DNA of 38,906 nucleotides from Nitrosotalea sp. (GTDB lineage: Archaea; Thermoproteota; Nitrososphaeria; Nitrososphaerales; Nitrosopumilaceae), in NCBI GenBank assembly GCA_023251795.1, contig JAHEYD010000010.1:1-38906 (forward strand), written 5' to 3'. Numbering within the stretch: the first letter of the stretch is position 1; every line of letters starts with the position of its first letter. The translations under genes were made by a program, and so were the position numbers. The notes beneath the pieces were generated by a model. The model was not told where the DNA came from. It saw only the letters and a list, made by a program, of their open reading frames with translations, and did not search any database. Shown here piece by piece: positions 1 through 6,732 of this stretch.

Positions 1-309
1 CTTTTGGTAGGCGGCCAGAATATTTAAGTTTATACAATTTTTTTTGCGTTATAAATCAAGTAATTAAGCGACAAACTTAATACTTTACATTAAATAAAAA
101 AACAATGTAAAAATGTAAGCTATTGATTTATATGGTTATTGTGTATTGATAACGCAAGGCATAGCCATAAACCCCCATCAAAAGGGTTAAAACATGGTTA
201 AAAATGCGCTTATTGACTAATGCCTGATTAATGATTGATTGATCTAGGTTAGGACTAGGGCTTATCTATATAGCTTGATTGTTTAGCCCCATGGTTATTG
301 CATTAACTT

Positions 310-368
310 ATTAGGGTTTATCCCTATATAAATATTGTTGCAATACTTAAGTAAAGTTAAGATATAAT
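310..368 (+). promoter_or_regulatory. promoter block P-left, copy 1 of a duplicated element
   Basis: A 14-base block, ATTAGGGTTTATCC, at 310-323 is followed by TTGCAA at 338-343 and, 17 bases on, GATATA at 361-366 (TATAAT at 363-368 is an alternative -10). The same arrangement recurs at 11629-11684 before another rightward operon, which is the main reason to call it functional. The spacer contains the inverted pair CTTAA/TTAAG, also kept in the second copy. It should drive the 426-2086 operon. The -10 is imperfect at the 17-base spacing. Confidence 0.6.
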
Positions 369-386
369 TCATTCATGCTTTATGGA

Positions 387-401
387 CTAGGCCATTCCTA
401 G
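387..401. promoter_or_regulatory. operator-like dyad
   Basis: CTAGG and CCTAG form a perfect inverted repeat around a five-base spacer, about 20 bases downstream of the putative -10. The second promoter copy has a different dyad at a similar place (11692-11704). A repressor site or a leader hairpin are both possible. Confidence 0.35.
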
Positions 402-425
402 GGAAATTTATAAGGGAATTTATAT

Positions 426-800
426 ATGGATACAGTCTTAACACCTACGCAAGCAGAAGCAATTGACCCATGCAAAAAGCAATTAAGGGATCAAGTGCAA
501 CACATTGCAGATCAATTAACTAATGGGCTAGATCAAACGGATGCCGCAGAATATGCCGAAGATGGTCAAGAATTCACAGCATGGGACTATATACAAGATG
601 TCCTAGATATTAATTGGATACTCAATAATGATAAAACCTATAGGGGGGCTAGATTATTAGTAGCCTTTGGGGGTCCAAATATTTGGATCGATACAGTTAA
701 TGAGCAGGTAGAAGGTTATTGGTGGGGGGATAAATGTATCCAATCTTATAATGACAATATTGGTTTAAATGATGTTTTAGAAGAATTGTTTAATTGCTAA
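426..800 (+). CDS. conserved hypothetical phage protein (accessory, 124 aa)
   Basis: This is the first gene of the left rightward operon, and it starts at an ATG preceded by AAGGG. The product is acidic, with no membrane segment or known catalytic motif. Its second half has the stretch ARLLVAFGGPNIWIDT followed by VEGYWWGD (about residues 75-102). I recognise this as a motif of small proteins found in phages and plasmids, but I know no function for it. A TAA stop is followed 11 bases on by the ATG of the next gene. It looks like an early accessory gene. Confidence 0.75.
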   Translation: MDTVLTPTQAEAIDPCKKQLRDQVQHIADQLTNGLDQTDAAEYAEDGQEFTAWDYIQDVLDINWILNNDKTYRGARLLVAFGGPNIWIDTVNEQVEGYWWGDKCIQSYNDNIGLNDVLEELFNC

Positions 801-811
801 TAGGGGGATTT

Positions 812-1018
812 ATGACATTAAACGAAATTAAACAAGCATTAGACCAAGGGAAATCGGTTTATTGGTCTAATCCTGCCTACTATGTTCACAAAGATAAATT
901 AGGTCAATACCTTATTACCTTTGCCCCAAATGGATCAACAATCGGTCTTACTTGGAAAGATGGAATTACTTTAAACGGCAAAGAGGAAGATTTTTATATA
1001 GTAGGGGGGCAAAAATGA
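812..1018 (+). CDS. hypothetical protein (68 aa)
   Basis: A TTG lies 18 bases upstream in frame, but the ATG at 812 is preferred because it follows a strong TAGGGGGATTT ribosome binding site of the type used by neighbouring genes. The product begins MTLNEIKQALDQGKSV, a pattern like small phage proteins that fold as a short helix plus a beta sheet. No catalytic or metal-binding motif is visible. Its TGA stop overlaps the ATG of the next small gene, so translation is probably coupled. Confidence 0.7.
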   Translation: MTLNEIKQALDQGKSVYWSNPAYYVHKDKLGQYLITFAPNGSTIGLTWKDGITLNGKEEDFYIVGGQK

Positions 1019-1092
1019 AGAATTGGCATATGTTGATTTTGACAATAGCATTTTTTATTTTTGCACAGTATGTATGGTTTTTAACTAAATAG
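1015..1092 (+). CDS. very small single-pass membrane protein (25 aa)
   Basis: The ATG at 1015 overlaps the previous stop as ATGA and follows TAGGGGGGCAAAA, a strong binding site. The product is almost one hydrophobic helix (MLILTIAFFIFAQYVWFL) with a lysine at each end, so it should sit in the inner membrane. Its TAG stop is fused to the binding site of the next gene. It is one of at least six proteins of 25-33 residues with this layout in the window. The function is unknown. Confidence 0.6.
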   Translation: MKNWHMLILTIAFFIFAQYVWFLTK

Positions 1093-1100
1093 GGGGAATT

Positions 1101-1580
1101 ATGCAAACGATAGAGCTACAGTTATATAAGTTTGATGAATTAGATCAATCGGCTAAGGATTACGCAATATTAGAATATAGGCATCATCAAAGTGAATATT
1201 ACTGGATTGACGATAGCATTAATTCAATTAAAGCATTTTGCAATCATTTTGATATAAAAATAAAAGATTACAGCATAAGCCCTTATGCTCATTCCTATAT
1301 TGACACTGATGCAGAAAATCATCATTTTAGGGGTATGAAATTAAAAGATTTTGACCGGGATTTTATGCCTACAGGGTATTGTGTAGATTGTGATTTATGG
1401 GTTACTTTTTACGATACCCTTAAACAAAATGGGGATTTATTAGGGGCTTTTAATGCTGGGATTAATGCCGGATTAAGGGCCATTATCGCTGACATGGAAT
1501 ATGAAAATAGTGATGAGCATATAGCCGAAATGCTTACAATAAATGAATACGATTTTTTAGAATCCGGCAAACTTTATTAA
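1101..1580 (+). CDS. phage protein of the family often labelled 'antitoxin of TA stability system' (159 aa)
   Basis: The start follows TAGGGGGAATT. The N-terminus, MQTIELQLYKFDELDQSAKDY, matches a widespread family of phage and prophage proteins that open with an ELxKFDEL-S-AK pattern. Databases often call them antitoxin-like, though I know of no biochemical proof. No partner toxin gene is visible next to it. The protein is acidic and rich in aromatic residues, without membrane segments. A GC-rich hairpin follows the stop, suggesting this part of the operon can end here. Confidence 0.65.
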   Translation: MQTIELQLYKFDELDQSAKDYAILEYRHHQSEYYWIDDSINSIKAFCNHFDIKIKDYSISPYAHSYIDTDAENHHFRGMKLKDFDRDFMPTGYCVDCDLWVTFYDTLKQNGDLLGAFNAGINAGLRAIIADMEYENSDEHIAEMLTINEYDFLESGKLY

Positions 1581-1591
1581 ATTATCAATAT

Positions 1592-1618
1592 AAGGGGGTT
1601 ATTTTTAGCCCCCTTTAA
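1592..1618 (+). terminator. hairpin terminator or attenuator
   Basis: AAGGGGG and CCCCCTT form a perfect seven-base-pair stem around a 10-base AT-rich loop, 12 bases after the stop of the 1101-1580 gene. Only TTTAA follows, so termination may be partial. Two genes lie beyond it, before the stronger terminator at 2085. Confidence 0.55.
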
Positions 1619-1656
1619 TGGGTAATTTTGCCCTATTTGACCTACTAGGGGGTTTT

Positions 1657-1854
1657 ATGGGTTATTTTAAGCAAATAAATAGTGAAAAAGTAATATTGAT
1701 TGAAACCATTCAAGCGGCGCAAGTTTTATTAAATAGCTATATGAATAGCCGCGAAAAATGCTTATCTAAATGGGATAACGCACAATTTAGACTAGATGAT
1801 TTACAGCAGGAATTATGCGATATAGAGCAAGCTATTGGATCAATAAATGGTTAA
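1657..1854 (+). CDS. hypothetical coiled-coil protein (65 aa)
   Basis: The frame is open from 1618, but the ATG at 1657 is chosen because TAGGGGGTTTT precedes it, the same type of binding site as its neighbours. The product is helical, with heptad-like spacing of hydrophobic residues through most of its length (SEKVILIETIQAAQVLL, then WDNAQFRLDDLQQELCDI). That suggests a short coiled coil. Its end overlaps the start of the next gene by eight bases. No function is recognised. Confidence 0.6.
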   Translation: MGYFKQINSEKVILIETIQAAQVLLNSYMNSREKCLSKWDNAQFRLDDLQQELCDIEQAIGSING

Positions 1855-2086
1855 TTTTGACCAATTAGAGCAATTACTAAACGAAATTAGGGATAAATTT
1901 AAACCCATGTCAGGGGATAGCACTAAACCCCTGATAAATTGCGACATAAAACAAGAGCATAGAGATCAAGCTATAAATGCCCTGCAATTAGTCAATCATG
2001 CCTTAAACAATCCAAATATTGATACTATGGTATTTAATAAGGGAAAAAAGTTTAATACCCTTTTTATCCATATACCAAAAGATTAG
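1847..2086 (+). CDS. hypothetical protein (79 aa), last gene of the left operon
   Basis: It starts inside the last codons of the preceding gene, with no clear binding site of its own, so it is probably translated by coupling. The product is soluble and helical at the N-terminus (NFDQLEQLLNEIRDKF). A second helical stretch, EHRDQAINALQLVNHAL, resembles a TPR-like or four-helix element. No known motif is seen. The stop codon is the first base of a strong terminator, so it closes the operon. Confidence 0.6.
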   Translation: MVNFDQLEQLLNEIRDKFKPMSGDSTKPLINCDIKQEHRDQAINALQLVNHALNNPNIDTMVFNKGKKFNTLFIHIPKD

Positions 2087-2110
2087 CCCCTTTATAGGGG
2101 CTTTTTTTAT
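2085..2110 (+). terminator. intrinsic terminator of the left operon
   Basis: AGCCCC, a six-base loop and GGGGCT are followed by a run of seven T. This is a textbook rho-independent terminator for rightward transcription, starting at the stop codon of the 1847-2086 gene. Confidence 0.9.
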
Positions 2111-2570
2111 TTGAGGGGTTTGCCAATGTAGCCTAATTCATTTTTTTCTATACCTGATTACAAGGGGCTTTCTTATGCCTAATGGCTATGGTTTGCCCAA
2201 TGGTTTATTACGCCTATTTAATAGGGGGCTATTTTCTACTTTTTTGAAAAAAAAAAATAGAGGATAGCTGTAAACCAATGGTTTATTTTGTCGCACATGA
2301 TTAAGCGCGTTTAATGGGCCATTGTAAGGCGTTTGCAAAAGTAACTATGCCATACTTGCTTTATGCTTACGCGGCATCATGCGGGTTTTATACGGTTTAA
2401 GCAAACTGTATATAAACTCAGCAGGGTAAACCCCAATTTTTTAGTAAGTAAACGATTACTACCACACACAAAATTACCCCCTAAAAACACCCCCATGGGC
2501 AATTTGGAAAAAAAATTTGGAAGTCATTTTTTGTACCAGAAAAATTGTTTCAGAAATTAAAACATAGTGT
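2111..2570. other. 460-base region without a supported gene
   Basis: This gap separates the end of the rightward left operon from the end of the leftward HNH gene. I find an 11-base A tract at about 2247-2258, the odd palindrome AAACCA-A-TGGTTT at 2272-2284, and the related words CAATGG/CCATTG nearby. The frame at 2363-2560 is open but has no good binding site and gives a basic, low-quality protein, so it is not called. No clear terminator for the HNH transcript is visible. Confidence 0.5.
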
Positions 2571-3008
2571 TTAGTCAATATTTTTTTCAAATTCCCTACG
2601 CACTACTTGGTTGTAATCTTCATCGCTATAATCCACAATACCCCTAGGCGTGAAGTGCCGAAAGACCCCCTTTTTTTCTAAATTTGTCTTAAGACTATGA
2701 TGGGGGGCACAAAGGCCCTGAAAAAAATTCACCAAAAAGCGTTCCTGTAGTCTTTTGTGCGGTATTACATGGTCAATATGCTCAGTTTCAGTTACGCGCC
2801 CTTCTAATAGGCAGGCGGCACATATGGGGTACTTGGATCGCATGGCTTCACGCTTCTTTTTCCATGCTGTTGAGTTATATAGCTTGGCGTTCTCTTTATA
2901 ATTTTCAGATCGATATGCGCCATGCAATTTGCAATAATTTTGACCATACCCCCCTTTTTCTTGGCAACCCAAAAAAAAACACTTATTGGATCGGGGGATC
3001 GTTGGCAT
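2571..3008 (-). CDS. HNH endonuclease (145 aa)
   Basis: A probable metal-dependent nuclease of the HNH superfamily. Zinc-binding pairs CAAC (Cys63, Cys66) and C..HH (Cys100, His103, His104) frame the catalytic segment HIDH (77-80). An N-terminal cluster, Cys10, Cys15, Cys26 and His29, looks like a second zinc knuckle. In many long-tailed phages with P27-type small terminases, an HNH protein sits just before the terminase genes and assists DNA cleavage during packaging. Here it reads towards the terminase only if the window ends are joined, with the small rightward operon between them. It overlaps the upstream gene by 26 bases. Confidence 0.85.
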   Translation of the reverse strand: MPTIPRSNKCFFLGCQEKGGYGQNYCKLHGAYRSENYKENAKLYNSTAWKKKREAMRSKYPICAACLLEGRVTETEHIDHVIPHKRLQERFLVNFFQGLCAPHHSLKTNLEKKGVFRHFTPRGIVDYSDEDYNQVVRREFEKNID

Positions 3009-3228
3009 CGCGCTCTACTAAGTCGCAGTCTTGAAATGTGGGGTTATCTATGGCTTCTAATGCCCATGTTAAGTATGTGCGCAAGGCTTCTTTGCTTTCA
3101 GCCTGCAAGGTTGCCTTGCTATGACCCCATGGTTTGCCATGCTCGTTGTAATAAACTTCTCGAATTTCGTAATAGGAAGATGCGCCATCAGGCACTTCTA
3201 ATACTCGTAAGTTCCATGTCATAGTCAT
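2983..3228 (-). CDS. conserved hypothetical protein (81 aa)
   Basis: This is a small soluble protein starting MTMTWNLRVLEV, with a predicted beta-rich first half and a helix (ESKEALRTYLTWALEAI) in the second. I recognise the general type as a small phage protein often found beside HNH or resolvase genes, but no function is known to me. It lies four bases downstream of the small nuclease gene and overlaps the HNH gene start, so the three genes probably form one leftward transcript. Confidence 0.65.
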   Translation of the reverse strand: MTMTWNLRVLEVPDGASSYYEIREVYYNEHGKPWGHSKATLQAESKEALRTYLTWALEAIDNPTFQDCDLVERDANDPPIQ

Positions 3229-3231
3229 ATT

Positions 3232-3516
3232 TTACTGGCTGTCTAACATCTTGACTAGCCTAATTGCGCCATCTACATCATTAAGTCGGGCTACTGCTGA
3301 TCCACGCCAGTTCATCATAAACATCTCCTGAGCAGGGGTATATTTACTTTTCTCTGTTGCCTTAATTTCGACTAGAATAGTTTTGTTGTTCTTGCCAACC
3401 ACAATATCGGGAAACCCCCCGCCTACACGACTTGTATCAAAGACAGAACAACCCAAATCTCTAAGGGTTTTCACTATAAGTGAGTGGTTTTGATCCACTT
3501 TTCTGGCGTATGACAT
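3232..3516 (-). CDS. small PD-(D/E)XK nuclease, VRR-NUC / Holliday-junction-resolvase-like (94 aa)
   Basis: The core reads GGGFPDIVVG (32-41, with Asp37) followed by ILVEIKAT (47-54, with Glu50 and Lys52). This is the PD...ExK signature of the restriction-endonuclease fold. Length and layout fit the compact VRR-NUC or Hjc-like enzymes that phages use to resolve branched DNA before packaging. It is the first gene of a short leftward group, read from the divergent region at 3517-3573. The exact substrate cannot be told from the sequence. Confidence 0.75.
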   Translation of the reverse strand: MSYARKVDQNHSLIVKTLRDLGCSVFDTSRVGGGFPDIVVGKNNKTILVEIKATEKSKYTPAQEMFMMNWRGSAVARLNDVDGAIRLVKMLDSQ

Positions 3517-3573
3517 TGTTTTTTAACAGATTTCATTTAATATGGGCTAACTTTATCACGATATAGGTTTTAT
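3517..3573. promoter_or_regulatory. divergent promoter region
   Basis: These 57 bases separate the leftward nuclease gene from the rightward metallophosphoesterase gene, so both must start here. For the rightward side, GATATA at about 3559 gives a plausible -10, similar to the one in the promoter block at 310-368. The -35 is weak and the call rests mostly on gene direction. Confidence 0.4.
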
Positions 3574-4530
3574 ATGCCACAAAAAATCTCAGATGAAGAT
3601 TTTATAGCACTATGGAATGTGCATAAATCAGTAGCAGAACTTTCTAAAATAACTGGTATTGCGTACCGCGCAGTCTTAAAAAGGCGCAAATCATTAGAAG
3701 ATCGGTATGACATAACGCTAGTTTCTAATGACAATCGTGGCAGACCTAATGTTTATATTCCAGATCAACAACATCAAGCAGAAATTGACATACAAAATGG
3801 CGTAATTATGGTTGGCTCAGACTGTCATTACAACCCAAGATATATAACAACTGCTCATCGTGCTTTTGTGCAATGCGTTAAGCATTTAAAACCCAAATTT
3901 GTCATTCTCAATGGCGATTTATGCGATTTTGCTTCGATTTCTGCCCATCATAGGATTGGATGGCAAGAAGGACCAACAGTTAAAGAAGAATTAGATGAAT
4001 TGGCTGAACGATTGGGTGATATTGAAGCAGTTCGCCCTGCCGGGTGTAAGTTATACGCCACCATCGGGAATCACGATTTGAGATTTTCTGGAAAACTTAG
4101 TAATGTCTTGCCGCAGTATCAGTCCATAAAAGGATTTGACCTTGCCGATCATATGCCCCATTGGAAATGGTTTTGGGCGATCATGGTTAATAAAAATTGC
4201 ATGATTAAGCATCGTTGGCACAATGGTATTCACGCTGTATATAACAATACCCTTAAATCTGGCACATCTTTTGTTAGCGGTCATTTACATTCACTTAAGG
4301 TTACCCCTTGGACTGACTACAATGGAACACGCTATGGTGTAGATACAGGCACGATGGCTTGTGTAAAAGACAGCCAGTTCCTATATGCAGAATTAAATCC
4401 GCTTAATTGGCGTTCTGGATTTGTCGTGCTAACCTTTAATAATGGTAGATTAATGCCGCCTGAAATGGCAGAAGTTGTTAATGAAGATGAAGGTTTATAT
4501 TATTTTCGCGGTCAAGTAATGAAGGTATGA
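3574..4530 (+). CDS. calcineurin-like metallophosphoesterase with N-terminal helix-turn-helix (318 aa)
   Basis: All the metal-binding motifs of the calcineurin-like phosphoesterase superfamily are present in order: DCH (83-85), NGDLCD (113-118), GNHD (165-168) and GHLH (236-239). An active di-metal phosphoesterase is expected. The first 50 residues form a separate segment resembling a helix-turn-helix (SVAELSKITGIAYRAVLKRR). Substrates in this superfamily include nucleic acids, nucleotides and phosphoproteins; here the target is unknown. Its last codons overlap the SprT-like gene as ATGA, so the two are co-translated. The pair forms a rightward island inside leftward genes. Confidence 0.85.
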   Translation: MPQKISDEDFIALWNVHKSVAELSKITGIAYRAVLKRRKSLEDRYDITLVSNDNRGRPNVYIPDQQHQAEIDIQNGVIMVGSDCHYNPRYITTAHRAFVQCVKHLKPKFVILNGDLCDFASISAHHRIGWQEGPTVKEELDELAERLGDIEAVRPAGCKLYATIGNHDLRFSGKLSNVLPQYQSIKGFDLADHMPHWKWFWAIMVNKNCMIKHRWHNGIHAVYNNTLKSGTSFVSGHLHSLKVTPWTDYNGTRYGVDTGTMACVKDSQFLYAELNPLNWRSGFVVLTFNNGRLMPPEMAEVVNEDEGLYYFRGQVMKV

Positions 4531-4880
4531 AACTAAGCCCTGAGATTGTTCGAAATCTTTATAGTTCGCTTTATTGTTGCTACCCATTTTCTAAATGGGA
4601 TTTGCCTTTGCCTGAAGAAATCGACTTTCAGATAACTTACGACCCTGATGTAATGGGAACATATCTTTACGATACTGGCGATGACTTTGAACATACCATC
4701 ACAATATCATCTGCTCGATGTGGACACCTAATGACAGTAATTACTACGCTTTCACATGAAATGGTGCATATGAGTTTTTATAGGCGTAAGGGCGATAAAT
4801 GGGCGCAACATGGCAAAGAGTTTAGAAAGCGTTGCCACATGGTAGGATTAGAACTTGGTTTTGATCCGTTAGAACTTTAA
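4527..4880 (+). CDS. SprT-like zinc metallopeptidase (117 aa)
   Basis: HEMVH at 77-81 is a gluzincin HExxH motif, and HGKEF at 95-99 supplies the third zinc ligand region typical of SprT-like (Spartan family) domains. The protein is the bare catalytic domain, without the C-terminal zinc ribbon. SprT-like enzymes can cut proteins crosslinked to DNA, so a role in clearing host proteins or protecting replication is possible but not shown. It is coupled to the phosphoesterase by ATGA. Its final 12 bases overlap a tiny convergent gene. Confidence 0.8.
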   Translation: MKLSPEIVRNLYSSLYCCYPFSKWDLPLPEEIDFQITYDPDVMGTYLYDTGDDFEHTITISSARCGHLMTVITTLSHEMVHMSFYRRKGDKWAQHGKEFRKRCHMVGLELGFDPLEL

Positions 4881-4949
4881 GCAAATCCAAAACGATATTA
4901 AAGGAAGCGTTAATATAACAATACCAAAATAAAGTGCAAGATCATTCAT
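4869..4949 (-). CDS. very small membrane protein (26 aa)
   Basis: The ATG at 4949 overlaps the TGA of the Ref-like gene (ATGA). The product, MNDLALYFGIVILTLPLISF plus WICLKF, is one hydrophobic helix. It is the last gene of the leftward early operon and its end overlaps the SprT-like gene in convergent orientation. The overlap architecture, shared with other tiny membrane proteins here, is the main support. Confidence 0.5.
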   Translation of the reverse strand: MNDLALYFGIVILTLPLISFWICLKF

Positions 4950-5221
4950 TTTATAAGCGCAAGTGATCGTTCCAACAGATATTCCTCGGTAAGTCCAAAT
5001 TTGAGTTCAAAAGCTCTCCGGCCAAGTCCGTGAATACTGGTATTTGGGAATCTATGATGGGTGGGGCATAAGGGGATAACAGGGGCATTACTTCTTTTAC
5101 CACTTCGTCTAATGTGATGCATTTCCGGCGGCGTGCCATATTTCCCCAAATGTTCTATACATAAAATACAACCGAGTTCAGCAAACTTACGCATCTGCTC
5201 TTTCTCGGCTTTAGTTGTCAT
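4946..5221 (-). CDS. Ref-like HNH nuclease (RecA-dependent nuclease family, 91 aa)
   Basis: Cys18 and Cys21 (CILC), the pair His35-His36 (EMHHI), CPTHH (52-56) and His64 in SIHGLGRR match the layout of the phage P1 Ref family, an HNH-type nuclease that cuts at RecA-made displacement loops. The GLGRRAFE motif near the C-terminus is also typical. The protein is shorter than P1 Ref because it lacks the long basic N-terminal arm. RecA dependence is inferred from the family only. It overlaps its upstream neighbour by four bases. Confidence 0.75.
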   Translation of the reverse strand: MTTKAEKEQMRKFAELGCILCIEHLGKYGTPPEMHHIRRSGKRSNAPVIPLCPTHHRFPNTSIHGLGRRAFELKFGLTEEYLLERSLALIK

Positions 5222-5394
5222 TGCTTAACCTTGTTTGCTTCTTTTTGCAATACATCTTCTAACTCTTGAGCCAATTCCGTTAGATCGCAGGAAGTTAGGT
5301 ACGCATCCACATCTTTCTTATGTAACACGCACTGATGCACTTTTTTTGTTGTTTTAAGTAATTGTAAATAAATTTCTGAAAATTCTCTCATCGC
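5218..5394 (-). CDS. hypothetical helical protein (58 aa)
   Basis: The open frame begins at 5439, but the ATG at 5394 is chosen. It overlaps the upstream stop as ATGA and has AAAGGA at suitable spacing, which matches the architecture of the whole operon. The product is helical and charged (EFSEIYLQLLKTTKKVHQC, then LTELAQELEDVLQKEA). No function is recognised. Confidence 0.6.
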   Translation of the reverse strand, partial: AMREFSEIYLQLLKTTKKVHQCVLHKKDVDAYLTSCDLTELAQELEDVLQKEANKVKQ

Positions 5395-5717
5395 GCTATC
5401 CTTTCTATTGTTCTTTCGTTTGCTTGTTGCGTTCTCCATACTTCAACCCTAAGTTGTGCCGCAATAAGCGACCACTTAAGTTTCTCGGCTTCTTCAGTTG
5501 CAATACCAATGGCTTTGCAGAGTTCCTGATACTCAGTGCTACGATATGCTTCTCTTTCTTGTGCGCCAAGGCTCGTTTCTGTGGTTTGCGACATTTTAAT
5601 AGCCTTAAGACTATGGCGGTAGTTCTCAAGTTCTGCCAGTTGCCCTTTAGCCTTTGCATATAAAGCCGCATTTTTAAATATGAAATCAACCGCTTCATTT
5701 GGGTCTATCTCTTTCAT
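5388..5717 (-). CDS. conserved hypothetical coiled-coil protein (109 aa)
   Basis: This is an almost entirely helical protein with a central segment SQTTETSLGAQEREAYRS that interrupts two amphipathic helices. Proteins with this pattern (helix, S/TxE..S.GAQEREAY.S, helix with E.LKW.L.AA) recur in phage early regions without assigned function. It is linked by ATGA to the tiny membrane gene upstream and to the 58-residue gene downstream. A structural or anti-host adaptor role would be a guess. Confidence 0.7.
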   Translation of the reverse strand: MKEIDPNEAVDFIFKNAALYAKAKGQLAELENYRHSLKAIKMSQTTETSLGAQEREAYRSTEYQELCKAIGIATEEAEKLKWSLIAAQLRVEVWRTQQANERTIERIAR

Positions 5718-5860
5718 TTAGTTGCCAATATATAAAGTCCTACATTACTAAACGCATATCCGCTATATACAACAGCCATAGGCATATTTCCTTTAAATCC
5801 TTGCTCTAATGCTATGTAAGCATAAATAAGTCCAGTAACAATGATTAGCCAAGAACTCAT
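5714..5860 (-). CDS. small two-segment membrane protein (48 aa)
   Basis: The ATG at 5860 overlaps the stop of the upstream gene, and its TGA overlaps the ATG of the downstream gene, so both junctions are ATGA. The product has two hydrophobic stretches (WLIIVTGLIYAYIAL near the start and MAVVYSGYAFSNVGLYIL near the end) split by a short polar loop, suggesting a membrane hairpin. The function is unknown. Confidence 0.6.
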   Translation of the reverse strand: MSSWLIIVTGLIYAYIALEQGFKGNMPMAVVYSGYAFSNVGLYILATK

Positions 5861-6174
5861 TCTTCACCTCTTGATGCTTTAATGAATGCTTCTTTCCACC
5901 GCTTTAATTGTTCTTGCTTCCATTCTTCACGCAACTCAAAATCAAACCTTAAAACACCTTCATCGGTTTCACAATAAAAATCAAACGCTTTATTAAAAAT
6001 CTCATCACTTAATTGCTTTACTTTTGGTGCGGATTTAATCTGCCATAAGGAATGTTGGTCAGCAGTTCCCCATCTGCAATGTTCAGGATGACCTATTTGT
6101 GCTTCACAACATCCATCCCTGTGTTTAAAAAACTCTGTGCTTCCGCAACATAACCAATATTCTTTATCAGTCAT
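5857..6174 (-). CDS. hypothetical protein with cysteine-rich N-terminus (105 aa)
   Basis: The first third holds Cys9, Cys10, Cys22, Cys23 and Cys33 with His18, His29 and His32, which could bind zinc. The second part begins VKQLSDEIFNKAF, the same module found in the two modular proteins upstream (6171-6614 and 6930-7319). It ends in a helical, charged tail (WKQEQLKRWKEAFIKASRG). It is coupled on both sides by four-base overlaps. No function is recognised. Confidence 0.65.
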   Translation of the reverse strand: MTDKEYWLCCGSTEFFKHRDGCCEAQIGHPEHCRWGTADQHSLWQIKSAPKVKQLSDEIFNKAFDFYCETDEGVLRFDFELREEWKQEQLKRWKEAFIKASRGEE

Positions 6175-6614
6175 TCTGTAATCTCCTTAATAATTGCTCT
6201 AGCAAAACACAATTCAACAATTCCGCCTTTTGTATTTAATGCAGTTTGCTTAGCATCTATCCATAGTTCGTATATTTCCTCATCACTTAATTGCTTTACT
6301 TTCACACTCTTTGCGGAGTGCGGATAAGTGTAGAGTGGAATTAAAGTTCCTTCATCATAAGCATCATCAGGTGGTTCACTTATGCTAAACATTAAATGTG
6401 CATCATTAACCGAATACTTCCAAGCCACAGGTTTACTAGATACTTTTTCAGGTGCATTTCTAGCAATTTCCATCCAGTTGTATGCTTTTTCCCATTCAGA
6501 ACATTCTTTCTCCAACTCCGCTATTCGGTCTGCTTGTTGGCGGAGCATATCAATGACACCCTCCTGAATATGAAAGTCATCTTCTAAATATTTAGCTAGT
6601 TCGTATGCGTTCAT
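6171..6614 (-). CDS. modular early protein, full three-module form (147 aa)
   Basis: Three blocks are visible. The first is MNAYELAKYLED with MLRQQADRIAELEKE (1-40), a helical block also found in the 7391-7621 gene. The second is a KPVAWKY to LYTYPHS block (about 61-100), with a counterpart in the 6930-7319 gene. The third is VKQLSDEEIYELW with FARAIIKE (about 105-145). Proteins built from these blocks are common in phage early regions; no function is established. The start is preceded by a repeated leader (6611-6635). It overlaps the next gene as ATGA. Confidence 0.7.
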   Translation of the reverse strand: MNAYELAKYLEDDFHIQEGVIDMLRQQADRIAELEKECSEWEKAYNWMEIARNAPEKVSSKPVAWKYSVNDAHLMFSISEPPDDAYDEGTLIPLYTYPHSAKSVKVKQLSDEEIYELWIDAKQTALNTKGGIVELCFARAIIKEITE

Positions 6615-6630
6615 TTCTCTTGTGCCTTTC

Positions 6631-6732
6631 TTAACAAAATAAGGGCTTTAAAATATGAAAAATCACACCAATGCAAAGAATTGCAAACGCACCAAAAGCT
6701 AAACACCCCGATATAAAAAATAAATTATTCAT
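6631..6732 (-). CDS. very small membrane protein (33 aa)
   Basis: It begins at the ATG of a leader repeat and overlaps the upstream stop as ATGA. The sequence starts MNNLFFISGCLAFGAFAILC, one long hydrophobic helix. Its TAA stop merges into the leader repeat that serves the 6171-6614 gene. The function is unknown; support comes from the repeated start context and the gene packing. Confidence 0.55.
   Translation of the reverse strand: MNNLFFISGCLAFGAFAILCIGVIFHILKPLFC

Larger units (their letters stand above)
1..425. other. left-end noncoding control region
   Basis: No convincing gene is visible in this 425-base AT-rich stretch. It lies upstream of the first rightward gene. If the genome is circular or circularly permuted, it also lies upstream of the small terminase gene at the other end of the window. 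It holds the promoter-like block at 310-368 and the dyad at 387-401, described separately. Its position between the terminase start and the left operon makes it a candidate for the packaging start or physical genome end, but I see no sequence signature that proves this. Confidence 0.6.

Noticed and set aside
1101..1580. Toxin-antitoxin system
   Set aside because: The antitoxin label of this family has no support that I can see here, and no toxin-like neighbour is present.
2363..2560. Open rightward frame of 65 codons
   Set aside because: No binding site, basic low-quality composition, and it lies after a strong terminator in a gap between convergent transcripts.
5424..5663. Rightward frame of 79 codons opposite the coiled-coil gene
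   Set aside because: Cysteine- and phenylalanine-rich antisense shadow of a well-supported leftward gene in a tight operon.
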